From NCBI GenBank assembly GCA_025403435.1, contig CM046330.1:17754239-17818238 (forward strand): 64,000 nucleotides of DNA, in the 5' to 3' direction. Positions 1 through 12,046 of the stretch are shown here, piece after piece; position 1 is the stretch's first letter, and every line of letters starts with the position of its first letter. Below the pieces are notes generated by a model. The model saw only the letters and a list, made by a program, of their open reading frames with translations, was not told the origin of the DNA and did not search any database. A program made the translations under genes and the position numbers. Origin of the DNA: Artocarpus heterophyllus. Lineage: Eukaryota; Streptophyta; Magnoliopsida; Rosales; Moraceae.

Positions 1-600
1 ACAAATAATATCGACTTATATATATTTTTAACGTTTTAACTTATTAACAAATCCTAAGTATTTATCATGCCGTTTCTTTTGATAAATAATCAAAGTTTTC
101 TTAAGCATTACTTGTGTCAGTTTATGTCTACGAAAAATCAAAATCATTTTTTGATAAGAAAAATAGTTAAAATAAATACCAACTGTTTTTCAAAATAATT
201 TTGACATTATTTTCACTTAAAGAGTTAAAACTAATTTAATTAATTTTGTCAGAGTTTTACTTTATCACCACAACAAAAGTAAAATTAAAAAGATGTTTTT
301 AAAATAAAAAGAACAATATTATTTAAAATAAGACATTATTTTTATTTATTTAAATATTACACAAAATAAAAACACACATAGTCCAAGAAGGATCCAAACG
401 GCCAAGAAGTTCTGCAATCTTGAACTGATCGAGAACAGTTATCTAAGACATAAAGCCTTGAGAAATGCTCGGATGAAAAAGTGGTGGACGGGGGTAGGGG
501 CCGGTATTTATAGAGGATTGAAAGTTAGTATTTTACATTATTTTAATAATTTATTTATATTATTTTATTTATTTAAATATTAATATATATATATATGTTT
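1..600. other. AT-rich sequence, no gene seen
   Basis: This stretch is strongly AT-rich with many A and T runs and ends in a short TA microsatellite near 583-596. I see no coding frame, RNA gene or element terminus in it. Confidence 0.5.
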
Positions 601-895
601 TTAAGTGTTTTCCATGTGCTGCCCACCATTTCGCGCCTCTGATTGAAGCGTGTTTTTGAAGATAATCTGGTGCTTCGCAGTCTTAATAGCACCATGCGCC
701 GCACTCGTGGACCAAAGACTGCGTGGAAAAAGATTTATTTGACAGCTGGCAATGCGTGGGTGAAGTTGAGACCGGAGACTGTTAGATCTGGTTACAGTGA
801 ACTGAAACGCCTTTGTCTTCACCTGCGTTTGTCGGCACGCGCAACCGCCAATCGCGTTCCTCCACATGTCACATTGAAACATACATCTTTTTAAT
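601..895 (+). other. GC-richer island with a short open frame, unknown
   Basis: The base composition rises sharply here against very AT-rich flanks on both sides. A plus-strand frame is open from 643 to 894 but begins at TTG, and the first ATG is near 691. The minus strand is open across the same interval, so the frame may be incidental. The edges of the GC-rich block are abrupt, as for a small insertion, but I found no convincing inverted termini or target duplication. I do not recognise the product. Confidence 0.25.
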
Positions 896-1490
896 CTTTT
901 TTTATCCATTTGTTGTTCGATTTTGTTTGTTATGATGTCATTTTCTTGCTTTTTTTTTTTCAAAATATCAAATCCAAAAATAAATAATTGAAACGAAATT
1001 AATTATTTTATAAAAATAATATTTACAATAATTATAAAAATATTTTTTACATTAAAACACATAAATTCATCAAAAATAATTACAAACTTATAAAATTAAT
1101 GGATTTTAATGGCTCTACACAAACACAATACTTAAGACTTGGAAATATTTTTTAAAATTACAAAAAAATATAATAAAATATATTTATAGATCAAAAACTT
1201 ATTTTCAAACACTTTAAGACTTAAAATAAAATTACTACAAATTATTGTTACAGTTTTAATTATTTACAAGCTAAACATATATTTAACACACAAAAAGGAC
1301 TCTAAAAATTACTAAAAATCTTCTTAAATACAAAAAAAACACTAGAAATACATTTTTAGACACATTTTCATACTAAGACACAAAACAATATAAAAAATAA
1401 AAATACTATTAATTAAAGAATTTAACGAGAAATAAAAGCTTAAATAAATGATTTTAGCCTTATAAAATATACACTTCTGTGGTCTTATCA
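896..1490. other. AT-rich sequence, no gene seen
   Basis: The sequence is nearly all A and T, with poly-A and poly-T runs and no supported ORF. Confidence 0.5.
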
Positions 1491-1890
1491 CCATGTGATT
1501 CGTATATGGGTCACTTATAAAAGCAAAAATGTGATTTTATCACTCCTAAGTTTTGTTTCATGTTTACACTCTCACTTGATGCTTTTTTTTTTTCATCTAA
1601 ACTCTCATTTAGGAAAGGTTTCCCTATACATTTCTTTTTATTTTTAATGCGTAACTTATTTACTAAGTAGATATTGTTCGCTAATATCTGAATTTGAATA
1701 TTAAAGAAAATAAGTTATGCTTAAAGATGAAAAGATATTAGCAAACAATATCGAGAAGAAAATGTGCATATAGACTCTTCTTAAATGAGTATGGAAAAAA
1801 AGTTAAATGAAAGTGTAAAAGTGAAATAAAATCTGAGAGTGAAAATCTCATTTTTACTCTTATAGATGACCCATGTGTAAATCACATAGG
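1491..1890. mobile_element. foldback MITE-like element, about 400 bp
   Basis: The left half starts CCATGTGATTCGTATATGGG and the reverse complement of the right end reads CTATGTGATTTACACATGGG. Both then continue through matching segments: GTCA-TATAA, AAAAATG-GATTTT, CACTC, TTTACACT and an ATATTGTT(C/T)GCTAATATC arm near 1672-1688 and 1735-1752. The whole unit can fold into one imperfect hairpin, typical of non-autonomous DNA elements. TTA lies next to both ends, which would fit a PIF/Harbinger-type target duplication, but the ends are too divergent to be sure. Confidence 0.5.
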
Positions 1891-3105
1891 CTTAATTCCA
1901 TCTATTTAAATAGAAAATCAAAAAATAAGATACAAAATAAGAAACTTTGAAAGTTTACAGATAAAAATGTGATTTTGAAAATTCAAGGGACAAAATAAAG
2001 AGTTTTGAAAGTTCAGGGCGTAAAATTATGATTTGCAAAGTTTAGAAGTAAAGTGAAAGAGACTCTAAAGTTTATAGGCAATTAGTGTTAATAATCCTTA
2101 TTAGAATTTTATGTTTTAAGGGATGAGTAGGACTACGGTAAAATTTGACAAGGTGAAGTAAGAGTTTTTGAAAAATAAAAAACAAAAATGAAAAAACAAA
2201 TCACGTCAAATTTGGAGGCACAAATAAAAATAAGTTAATTTTATAAGTAATAGGGTTAAAACCCTGCTATTTATAAAACATTAAGTTTCAGTCTAAAAAG
2301 TACACTAATTATTTGATTGGAGCCACTGTTTTGTGAGTAATAGGGTTTTAAAACCGTGGAGATGAAAAGAAATTTTCTAAATATTTTAGTGTGTATAATA
2401 TTTGCATTTGTAATCAGATTTTTTTGGGGAAAAAGAGAATAACATAATGACACAAGCTCACTAGCTCTCCCATTTTTTGTAGACTTTTAGATATTAATGG
2501 ATAATAGATGCATTTTGCTTATCTCTTTTCAAAAAAGAAAAAGAAGAAGGAATGGGGACTTGATGCATTTTGCACGTACGAGGAAACCAACCATAATTGA
2601 TATAAGTACTCGTTAATTCTTAATTCATTTATTTTTCACCTCAAAACATTTAGATATATGTAAACTAAGCTATCATTAACAAAAATGAATGAAAATTGGA
2701 GGAGAAAACTGGCATTAAGAAATTATAGAAATGACTGATGACGAAACCGACAATAAAAGGGAACGTATATAAGTGGAAACTGCTCTGGAATTGAAATATG
2801 GTAGAATTAAGACATTGAAAATTGGAAGAGAAAAAAATAACTCAAACTGTGAATAAATTCTACGAAACATGGCAGTTACTAATTTGGCCGGAAGTCAAAA
2901 ACTTTGAATATAACTGATCCAATGCCCCGATAATCAATGAAGCAAGACTTAGCAGCACTAAGGCCACCACTAACACCTCAAAGAGACAACTTTTACGGAA
3001 CTAAACACCTAACAAGATTTAAATTTGGCAAGATTATAGCAAATCCTGGATGTAAGGAAATCACCTTTATTATTACATAAAAAACTAAACCAACAAGGTG
3101 GAAAC
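1891..3105. other. AT-rich sequence, no gene seen
   Basis: Around 1935-2080 a short phrase of the form 'gaaagtttagggacaaaat' recurs several times in degenerate form. Nothing else is recognisable, and the open frame at 2271-2453 (minus) is short and has no family resemblance. Confidence 0.4.
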
Positions 3106-3690
3106 ATCAACGTCTTTTTTTTTGAAAAAAATCATTGAGAAAATTATGTCGGTTCAAGAAGCAAGAAATGACAGTAGCCGAAACTATGGATCGACAAAGC
3201 CAAAAGCAACTAGCCACAGCCCAAAGCTCCACGACTGACATCCACTGCCACCATGGGTGTCGTTTCTGACCACCACCAGTCATAACCTTGGATCCCCACC
3301 ACTTAGTAACTCTGTCTGTCCCTAGAATCACCACAACCATCCCATTTCAGCCAAGTTACAACTCAGAATAGCACCCCTAAGAGAATAGCCACTCCATACC
3401 ACCGCCGTTGCGATTGTCACCACCACTGCCCTCTACGGAGACCACCCACTGCGCTAGATCTGGTCAACTTCAATAACCTTCCTCCTATATCTGAGTCCTT
3501 CCACCGCTTCTCACTGCGCAAACATCAACATCATCTCCACTAACCCGTGAACCGAGGGGTCACTCCTTATTTTCGACCGGGGACCAAACAGCTAGCCCAA
3601 TGCTAGCATCAGTTACGACCTTAAGTGGAGAGGAAAGGAAGGAACCCTAGCAGAGAAATGTGGTAGAGAGAGGGTGGTCTGAATTTTCTT
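3106..3690 (-). other. GC-richer block, possible retroposon fragment
   Basis: Composition changes from AT-rich to about half GC, and the minus strand is full of GGTGG-type runs, a look often seen in the 5' part of plant LINEs. A minus-strand frame is open at 3107-3340 but its translation resembles nothing I know. There is no reverse transcriptase or endonuclease motif, so the LINE idea rests on composition only. Confidence 0.2.
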
Positions 3691-4129
3691 GTTTTAGTAA
3701 TTACTTTGTGCAAAAAAATAGGTTTTCTAATGACATAATTTTTTTATTCCAACATTAGCATATTTATCATTTTTTATGGAGAAATATTTTTTCACTTTGA
3801 TTGTTAAATTGTATCTATTGATGGTGAAAAATGGTCAACAATTACCCTCATCCATCCCTCATAGTTCCCGCAAATATATGTAATTAAACGGTACAAGAAA
3901 TTATTAGACAGATGGGTTTTTATAGTGGTTAACTCTTAAATGAGCTATGTCCACTGCATTTTTTTTATGGAGTAAGCTTTTTACAATATTTTCTCAAAGG
4001 AATGGTAAGAGATCAAAAGAAGAAAAAGAAGGAGCTGGAACTGGAGAAAAAAGGATCCCCTTGCCCTTACTTCTTCCTTCTTCTTATATAGTATTGTTAC
4101 TATTATTAAAATAACATATTAAAATATTG
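3691..4129. other. AT-rich sequence, no gene seen
   Basis: This is low-complexity AT-rich sequence with an A/G-rich patch near 4018-4050. No gene or element terminus was recognised. Confidence 0.4.
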
Positions 4130-5056
4130 TTAATAGGAAGAGAATCCTCGTGTTACCCATTCCTTTTGAGCGTGGTGTCTCTGCATGCGTGGGAAAGGGG
4201 TCGAGTTTTGTGTTACTGGCCTTGAACTCAGATGCACTATCTCAATTATTGGTTTTACCCACTCTTGTTTGTTGCTCTTGGAATAATAGACAAATAATAA
4301 TGGGCAGAGGACACGATGTGCCTCTGTGTTTTAAGTTCGACCTCATGCTCATTACACAAAGTCAATAGTTGTCTCGTCCTCCAATCCTTTAAGACAAATG
4401 GGCTAAGTTGGGCTTCTTTTTTTATCTTGCCTTTGGCCATTGGATCGTTGAGATTACATACAACAATTACTCCCCAAGTGTGGAGTAACTTGACGACTTG
4501 CTCCAGCTTTTGGCAGTTGAGGATGTGGCAGGTCCTCCGCTGCTCAAGAGTTGAGATGTGTCCTTTAGAATTGCTTACTGGGAAAGTATTTGACTGGGGT
4601 CATGATTGTTTGTTTGATGCTCTGACTCCTCAAGTAGTTAAATAGTCGTGTCGATTGAGACAATTGTCATATCCTTGCATAAGGTGTCGCATCAATTTTA
4701 GGAGATTTCAATTTAGGTCGTCGGACCTTTAAAGGGTTTCCCGCCTTAGCTATGGGTCATTGGATGGCGACCTTTGGTTGCCTTATCCTAGACCATCAGA
4801 TCATCGGTTTCCACGATCGACGGTTTAGATTTCTCCTTCGCGAGAATACATAAAGGTTTCAAAACCTATTTCGCCTTATTTCACTCCTTTGAACTTTGAA
4901 AGAATTCTGTCAATCTCTCAATATTCTCTCTTTTCTCCTCTAGTCTTCTAGACCAAACTCACTCATGAGTCTGCTACCATTTTTTTGCAGTTGATCACTA
5001 TCGCTGGTTACGAGACTATAAGTTTCAAGTAGTCGAATGTCGATCTTCTCTGAATA
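4130..5056. other. probable LTR/promoter region of the Tat-like gypsy element
   Basis: This lies just upstream of the plus-strand extra ORF and beyond the 3' end of the minus-strand pol, where a 3' LTR is expected. It is more GC-rich than the left flank and ends in a pyrimidine-rich, leader-like stretch near 4900-4950. I could not find matching LTR ends because the other LTR is not in the window. The assignment is inferred from position. Confidence 0.3.
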
Positions 5057-5417
5057 GTAAGTCTTAGAAACATTTAACTCTTATTTTAAGTTTCTTTTCT
5101 GAGTTTAGTTTCTTTTTTTCCTTGCATTTTCTAGGTTTAGTGCCTATAGAATCAGTTAAATTCAGGCAAAGACAATAGGATATATAAAAAACATACCTGC
5201 TTAGGCTATTTTTGAGACGCTTGCTGTGACTTTTTGAGATTTTAGGGCAACAACGGTTGATTCTAGTTTGTTGCATTGAGTCAATTGTCAGATTGATAGA
5301 AGTTTAGTCGGTTGTTTAGCTTCACACTCGATTGTGAGCCAAACAGATTTTCTTAATTGCTAGGCCAACCTCTTGATATAGGGTAGCCTTTTTGGCATTT
5401 CTTTTTTTTTTTACCAG
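5057..5417 (+). other. candidate 5'-UTR intron of the extra ORF
   Basis: A consensus plant donor GTAAGT lies at 5057-5062. A poly-T tract followed by ACCAG ends at 5417, three bases before the ATG at 5421. The segment is T-rich like a plant intron. No transcript data are available here, so this is a sequence-only prediction. Confidence 0.35.
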
Positions 5418-5420
5418 ATT

Positions 5421-7735
5421 ATGTCATCATCTAGTCATCATCAAGAGGTTGAGTCTCTGTCTCAAGTCTGCCCAGACGCTGCTGAGGTAGCCGAGACTTC
5501 CCAACTGCAAGGCGATATTATCCCTAAGAATGATCCTATCTTTAGAGATATCGATTACTTTAGTACTGTCCCTTCGATAGATAGTATTGATGATTTGGTG
5601 GATAGTGTCCCCATACCCGTCTCTACTATGATTTTGGACGCTAGGTATCCTCATCCAGTTATGGTCGACCTGAAGTTCTAGAGCTCATCATCTTATGGAG
5701 TAGCTGCACCATGGGACGAGCCATTAGCCACCTACAATAACGAGATTATCTCTATTAAGGCCAGGACCAGCAAATCCCACTACTAAATACATGATGTTCA
5801 TAGGGTATTGCCAAGGGTTAGGTCGACAGGAGGTACTATCGAGCTCATGATTCCCAACAAGTACCACCGTGCCATGCCACTTTGCCTAGACAGATTGCTG
5901 TTTACAACATATGCGCACGGCTAGCTAGACCTTCCTTTTTCACCCTTTCATCAAGTGGCTCTACTGTGAGTTTGAGATCTCGCCGATGTAGTTGTCTCTA
6001 AACTTTTGGTACATCTTCTCCAGTATGTGGATCTTATGGCACCTACATCTTGAGTCTTTCCTTCGCCTAGATGAGTTCTTATATTGTTACTTCATCAACT
6101 AATCTCCATCCAAAGGCTACTACTATGTTAGGGCCCATAGTCGAACGAAGGATAAGGTCCCCCATCATCCTAGCTCTCCCTATTTCTAGCCATGATTGGA
6201 AGAAGATGTTTTTTATGTTGAAGGGGGATTTCAACGCCTACCCCTTTGATGGCCAAGAGGGTTATGGCCTAGGAAGTATGAGGTCGACACTACTTAGAGA
6301 ATTGCTAATACTTTTTTGCTGACTTTAAATTTTCTTTTTATCTTCTCTTTTTTCTTACCCTAGCCCTTTCTTGTAGAGCTCGTTGATTGCACCGTCCTTT
6401 TTTGGTAGAGGCAAAGTAGGCTTAGCCATATTGCCACCCTTTCGGAGGAAGAGAGGCAGATCGTGAACCTCCTTACGGAGGAAAATAAAAGGAAGTAAGG
6501 GTTAATAATAACTCTCCTGTTGCCCACCTGAGTTATCCCCTGATCGACCCCCTTTTGGTGGGGACGCGAGGGTAGGTCTATCTTTTCCCTCCTATTTAGA
6601 ATACGATCGAGCTATATCATTATAATTGCATCATTCTCGCCCCTTTTTTGTATGCAGGGATGTTGAACCTTAAGCTCCCCACGTAGACCAAGAAGTCCCA
6701 GGGCTCTATGGGGGGCTCCTCTTTGGGGGATGCCGCCCCATCCAAAAAGCTCAACTACTCAAAGAAGGATTGGAGTCATCGACCCACTGATGTGCCTCGC
6801 CCTGAGAAGCAATGAGTTGACGACAAGATGTTGTCCCCCAAGCGTCGATAGGATAAGATGCTGATTGAGGTTACTGACATTCCATCCCCCCTCTAGAGAA
6901 GAACATCCCTTTCCTGCACAAGGTTACACGAAGTATAAAAACTTCATCATGGGCGACCCGTCCGACATCCAGGTTGAAAACATGCTTGACCTCCTTCCTT
7001 GTTTTAGCCTCACCTTCTAGGCTATTTATGAATTTATTTTTGAGGAAGACTAGGCCACGGCCAAGAAGTCTCTTCTTTTAGAGCGCCACAAGGAGCAAAT
7101 TCGTAGCTAGGTCAAGGTATGTACCTTTACAAAATTTCCCTTTGATTACCTCCTCTACTCTTCCTTATGGCTCTTCCTCAATATTTTATAACCTTTTCAT
7201 TCTTATGTAGGCTCTGAGATGGCCCACATCACCTACGAAGAGATCGAGCAGTCGGTGAAAGACATGGTTAGACCTTGCAAGGAGATAGAGCCGCTAAAGG
7301 ATTTGCTCCACGAGGAAAAACAAGCTACTGAGATAGCCAAGGATAAAGAGGCAAAGATACAGGCCATCTTTCACAAAGAGCAACAAGATTTGTAAAGCTC
7401 TCTTAGATGATCCTTGATCTCTATAGAAGTTAAGCAAGAGAAGGAGAAGGTGTGTCAAGTTGAGCATAAGATCAAGAAGGTTAAGGAGAAGCTGGAGGCC
7501 GAGGAGAAGAAGAATGATGAGCTAGCGGTCGATTTCTTTGGTGGCTCGGGAGGTAGTCAAGAACTACCAAGTGCTGGAGGAGTACTTAGCTACTCAGAGG
7601 GTGATTCTCTAGTCAGCTCATGAGCAGATAATGGAGCAAATTTGTGCCACATTTCCTTACTAGGACTTGTCCTTTTTGTACACTATGGACTCCTCGACTT
7701 TGGCTGATGAGTCGACTGGGGCAGAGTAAGGAGTT
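5421..7735 (+). pseudogene. extra antisense ORF of gypsy element (Transposase_28-like), broken
   Basis: The first open stretch (5421-5681) begins MSSSSHHQEVESLSQ and ends in a stop. Reading on through stops and frame changes gives a patch with IELMIPNKY, then a stretch near 5920-6060 with a P-F-x-P-F start and an 'LSLNFWYIF' core, then 'SHDWKKMFFML' near 6190. This order resembles the plant 'putative gypsy type transposon' domain (Pfam Transposase_28). A Lys/Glu-rich coiled-coil region follows at 7210-7520. The ORF lies on the strand opposite to the pol genes at 8.4-12.8 kb and downstream of them, the position of the antisense extra ORFs known from Tat-lineage plant gypsy elements. Several apparent stops could be introns, but the number suggests a pseudogene. 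The family match is from memory of pattern, not a search. Confidence 0.5.
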
Positions 7736-8340
7736 TTGGGGCAGAGAAGTGAAGCTTTTGTACCTCTTTTTTTAGACTTTTTGGAACATATTTTGTAATG
7801 ACTTTTTAAAGTAATATAATCTTTATTTTGCCACTTCTATTTCGTTTCATATCGCATCAAATGTCGAGATTATCAGCCAATAAAATTTGTGATAAGTTTA
7901 ACTTGGTAAACCCCTATAAAATATACTAAGGCATAACATGCCATTAGCTTTGGTAGGTGCATAAAGATCTCCCTTAGAGTATAAGGCTTTGCCTTTTTAA
8001 CTTAGTTAGGTGTAGAGATTTTAGACATAGAGATTTGCCTTAGAGCATAAGCCTTTACCCATTGAAGCTTAGTAGTGTAATTCCTAGTAGAGGCATAGAG
8101 GCTTTAGGGCATAGATTTTTACCTTGGAGCACAAGGCTTTGCCTTTTTAACTCAGTAGGGTTTCATTCTTGCCATGGCTTCTGCCCCTTATATCAAGTAT
8201 AAAGTCTGACTCTAGTGTTTGACATCGTTCTGATGCAACAGATGTAAAGAAAAAGTAGGTGGGCTAAAAGAAACCAACTCCTATAGAGTTTCCTTTGTAT
8301 TATAACAAAGTTGTCAAGGTAGACTTTACATTACTGGTAA
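7736..8340. repeat. spacer between pol and antisense ORF with short degenerate repeats
   Basis: Three imperfect copies of a ~40-bp phrase (CCTTAGAGCATAAGGCTTTG and following) start near 7971, 8037 and 8121. The spacer lies between the 3' end of pol (minus strand) and the 3' end of the antisense ORF. Short repeats in this untranslated interval are a known feature of plant gypsy elements of the Tat group. Confidence 0.45.
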
Positions 8341-9650
8341 TAAGGTTGCAAATACTTTTCGAATGCCCAATACACCGACCGGTCATCGATTCCAGTATAT
8401 AGGTTCCTAGCCTTATGATATCTCAAATCTTATAAGGCCTTTCCTAGTTTGGACCTAGAGTCCTAGCATTCCTTGGATTTGTATACAAACCTACCCTCCT
8501 TAAAACCAAGTCTCCAATAATATATCTCCTTTCTTTGAGGCTCTTGTTGTAATATCTCATCATTTTTTGTTGATAGATGGCGAGGCGTATTTGTGAGTTG
8601 ATCCTTTGTTCTTCTAGTAGGTCAAGCTTTATGTCATGAGTCTAGAGTTTTCTTCTTCATTATACCCCATTCCTCGACTGGTTGGGGTAATCATCTATAC
8701 CAGTAAGACTACTTTAGTACTATGCATGAAAGAGAATAAAGTCTCGCCTGTAGTAGTTCTACTCGACTTCTGTAGGCCCACAATGCCATTGGTAATTCCT
8801 CCACCTATCATCCCTTAAGGTTGTCGAGGCGTTTCTTCAACAGGTGCTTAATGATCTTGTTTATCGCTTCGAATTACCCATTTGATTGTCTATAGACAAG
8901 AACTGAGAAGTTCTAATGGATACCGAGGTCATCGCAGAATTTCCTTGGCTTGGTGTTGTCGAATTGTTCACCATTGTCAAAGATGAGTGAATCGCAAATA
9001 CCAAACCAGTAGACGATATGAAACTAGATGAAACCTGTGCAATTCGTCTTTGTAATTATGGTGAATGCTTTGGATTCAGCCATTTCATGTAATAGTTGAT
9101 TGTAACTATTACGAACTTAATTCCCCGGAACGTTGTGACAAACGGACATATTATACCGATTCCCTATTTTGCAAAAGGCCAAGGGTTTAAGATCGACGTT
9201 GGATTTTCAAGGTGAGATCTCAGCATGATGGCATAACGTTGACACTTATCACATTTATGGGCATACTCATTGGTGTCCTTTTTTAGAGTTGGCTAGTAGT
9301 GTCCCTGTCTTAGTGTTTTATTGGCTTGGGATTGTCCTCTAGAGTGGTTTCCATATAAGCTCTCATGTATCTCTACAAGTACTTTCAATCCCTCGTCCTT
9401 ATTAAGAAAATGGAGTAGGGGTGTGGAGTTATCTCGATGGTAGAGCATCCCATCATGTAGCAAATGATGTGCCGATCTATAATGGGTCTTTTTGGCCTCT
9501 AAAAATCAAGAGGTAGCTCTTTGTTCAGTAGATACACTAATATTGGGGTCATCCAACTATATGTCTGGTCTATAATTATTGTTTCTTTAGCCTCTTCTTG
9601 TTGAATTGTTGGGAGTTCTAAAATTTCCATAGGGGTGACTCTTAATAGCT
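8341..9650 (-). pseudogene. gypsy integrase, degraded
   Basis: On the minus strand the C-terminal part near 8595-8400 reads as the integrase tail typical of plant gypsy elements: a YYN-type segment, then 'GDLVLR' and 'LGPNWERPYKI'. Farther upstream, near 8990-8870, is a 'DNGEQFDN' core followed by a Q-S-N-G segment, which corresponds to the catalytic region. Frameshifts and stops break it into short pieces, so no ORF above 60 aa survives. It follows RNase H in the normal gypsy order PR-RT-RH-IN, which separates it from copia. Confidence 0.65.
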
Positions 9651-10575
9651 CAAAATCCTTAGAGGTGGCGAGGTGAGCTAAAGCATTTGTGTTGTTCTTC
9701 TCGGTATGAGGTAGTTGTCTGATTTCCTAAGATTGGAACTTGAAAAGCTCTTTTTTAACTCTTTATAGATATCTAAGTGTTGTCCCATCATTGGTTTTGT
9801 ACTTGTCCAAGATTTGGATCACAACAAGCTGCGAATCGCTATAAATCTTTAGGGGGTCAGCTTTTAAATAACGGGCAAACCTTAATCCTGCAAGCAATGC
9901 TTCAATTTTGGCCTAATTATTAGAAGCTTTGAACTTGAACCTCATTGCTACTGTGATCTTGTGTTTTCAGGGCTTACCAACATAACTCCCACGCCTGTGC
10001 CATGCTTGTTTGAAGAACCATCGACGTATAACTCCTACTTTGGCATGTTTTCCTCCATCTTCTTCTTAATGCCTCTGGTTTAGTTATGAACTTAGCTATG
10101 AAGTTGGCTAGGGCTTGGCCCTTGATCATTGCTCAAGGTTTGTATTCAATGTCATATTGGCTTAGTTCGATTGACCATTCAACATTCGTCCATAGGTTTT
10201 TGGTTTTTGTAGTGTTTATCTCAAAGAATAGTTTATTAAGACTATAACCTTATGTTCCAGGAAATACATGTTCGACTTCCTTGTCAAAGTTGGCTAGGAC
10301 TTGGCCCTTGATTGCCTCTCAGGGTTTATATTCAATGTCATATTGGCTTAGCTTGATTGACCATTTCAATAATCGTCTAAAGATTTCTGGTTTTTACAGT
10401 GTTTGTCTCAAAAGATAATTTATTAAGACTATAACATTATGTTCCGGGAAATACCTCTTTAACTTCCTCATTAACTTAATAAAGGACAAGACAAACTTTT
10501 CCATTTTTGGATACCTCATCTCCACGTCGTGCAACTGCTTACTTGCATAGTAGACTAGGAGCTACGATCTCTGTT
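9651..10575 (-). pseudogene. gypsy RNase H region, degraded
   Basis: Minus-strand reading shows 'WSIELSQYDIEYKP' followed by 'KGQALANFIAKF', the well-known connection between RT and RNase H in plant gypsy polyproteins. A degraded RNase H body follows toward 9700. The segment is out of frame in places and contains a 186-bp internal tandem duplication. It lies between the RT remnant (right) and integrase remnant (left). Confidence 0.65.
10101..10472. repeat. 186-bp direct tandem duplication inside gypsy RNase H
   Basis: The sequence starting AAGTTGGCTAGGGCTTGGCC at 10101 recurs at 10287 (AAGTTGGCTAGGACTTGGCC) and the two units stay alignable for their full length with scattered differences. 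The period is 186 bp. It duplicates the RT/RNase H connection, so it postdates loss of function or caused it. Confidence 0.75.
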
Positions 10576-11232
10576 CTTCTCTAATCAGGATAGAGCTTAA
10601 GGCATGGGGTGAGACAACCAAGAAAATTTGTAAGGACTCCCCAGTAGAGCTTTTGAAAGTAAAAGAGGCTCTCCAAGATGCTCTTACAAGTGACAAAATG
10701 CCTCGTTGCATTCTTCTGTTCATTTGAAGGCTTTCTTCCTTTCAGAATGTCAAATAATGGCACACATTTATCGGTTGCTCTTGAGATATAATGGTTAAGT
10801 GTTGCAATATATCCCGTAAGCTTTTGTACCTCTTTGGGCTTTTGTGGTACCGCCATATCTAACAAGGCTTGGAGTTTGTTTAGGGTAGCCTTTATTCCTC
10901 ATTCACTAACCATGAATCCCAAAAACTTCCTTGATGCCACACCGAATATGTAGTTCATAGATTTGAGCTTTATCTTGTATTCACTTAAGATGTAAAATAT
11001 CTCATCTAGTGTGAAATATTCAAGCTCGCCTTTACATACTTGACCAACATGTCATCAACGTATATTTCCATTGTTTCCCCAATCTGTTTAGAGAATATTT
11101 TATTCACTAAGTGTTGGTATGTCGCCCCTGTATATTTTAACCTGAAGCGTATAACGAGATAATAATATAATACCTTCTTAGTGATGAGGAACTGTGTTCT
11201 TAATCTCGTGGGTGTACTAGGTTTTTTAATGT
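10576..11232 (-). pseudogene. gypsy reverse transcriptase, 3' part
   Basis: On the minus strand the frame at 11266-11006 contains 'GATYQHLVNKIF' and then the catalytic box 'YVDDMLVK', both standard for plant gypsy RT. A second open frame at 10865-10581 carries the RT thumb/connection ('PKEVQKLTGYIATLNHYISR'). Between the hAT insertion and this part, the central RT segment with the first catalytic Asp is missing (about 60 residues compared with the family), so an internal deletion accompanies the insertion. Confidence 0.75.
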
Positions 11233-11240
11233 GCACAGGG

Positions 11241-12046
11241 TAGGGCAATCGCCCTGCACCTGCCAATCGCCCCGCCCGTGCCCCCCCATCTCGAAAAAAG
11301 CAGGTTTACGTTAGCAACCCACTAACGGGCGGGTTCAGGTGGGAGGGTTTGGTTTTAAGTTTTTAAGGGCGGGTTCAACCCGAACCCGCCCGCCTATATA
11401 TTTAAAAAAAAACTTATCATTTACTTGATTTTGTTCTTATTTTAGAGATGATTAAACAATCCAACACTCCAAGCACAGGCTCGGCTGCCTCTTAACATAT
11501 TGAAAACTGAAAATTCTCCTATTATTTTGTGAAGTGATCAAAATTCAAATCAAGTAAGTTAGTAGAGAAATGCCCTAAAAAGAAAAAGAATACTTGACTT
11601 TATTCATCAGTTCATTTGTAGCATTCTATTATTTTCGAACCCAGCGAATAGGCTTTAATCTTTATGGACTCTTGACTTTGTTCATCACTTCATCTGTAGT
11701 TGATGTTTCTTGTTGCAGTGAATGATTATGTTTTTAATTTGTACTTTTGAATATGGTCACTGTCTTTAGGCATGAAACTTGCTTGTTGTTGGGAATGCTT
11801 TATATATTATCATCTTATATTTTCTAAAATTTTCTTCACTTTTTTAAAAAAAAAGTCCAAAAAATTACATTGGGCAATAGCATAGGTCCAAACCACCTCA
11901 ACCTCGCCCGCAACCACCCAAAACCAAACCGAAACCACCTGCTATGTGGTGGGCGGTTTGCGGGTTGGTTAATCGCCAACTTGCAATCCAAAAAAACCGC
12001 ACCGCACCCGCCCAAAAACCATCAAACCGCCCGCCGTCCACCCCTA
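11241..12046. mobile_element. non-autonomous hAT-like element, 806 bp, inserted in gypsy RT
   Basis: An 8-bp near-perfect target duplication flanks it: GCACAGGG at 11233-11240 and GCACAGGA at 12047-12054. The ends begin TAGGGCAATCGCCC on the left and, as reverse complement, TAGGGGTGGACGGCGGGCGG on the right, a terminus style common in plant hAT elements. The subterminal 150 bp at both ends are GC-rich with repeated GGGCGG and GCCCGCC motifs, including a near-palindrome at 11368-11392. The middle is AT-rich and has no transposase ORF, so it would need a transposase from elsewhere. Gypsy pol homology stops on one side and resumes on the other. Confidence 0.75.

Noticed and set aside
3107..3340. 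Minus-strand 77-codon ORF as a gene
   Set aside because: It has Trp/Gly/Val-biased composition from a GGTGG-rich stretch and no family resemblance.
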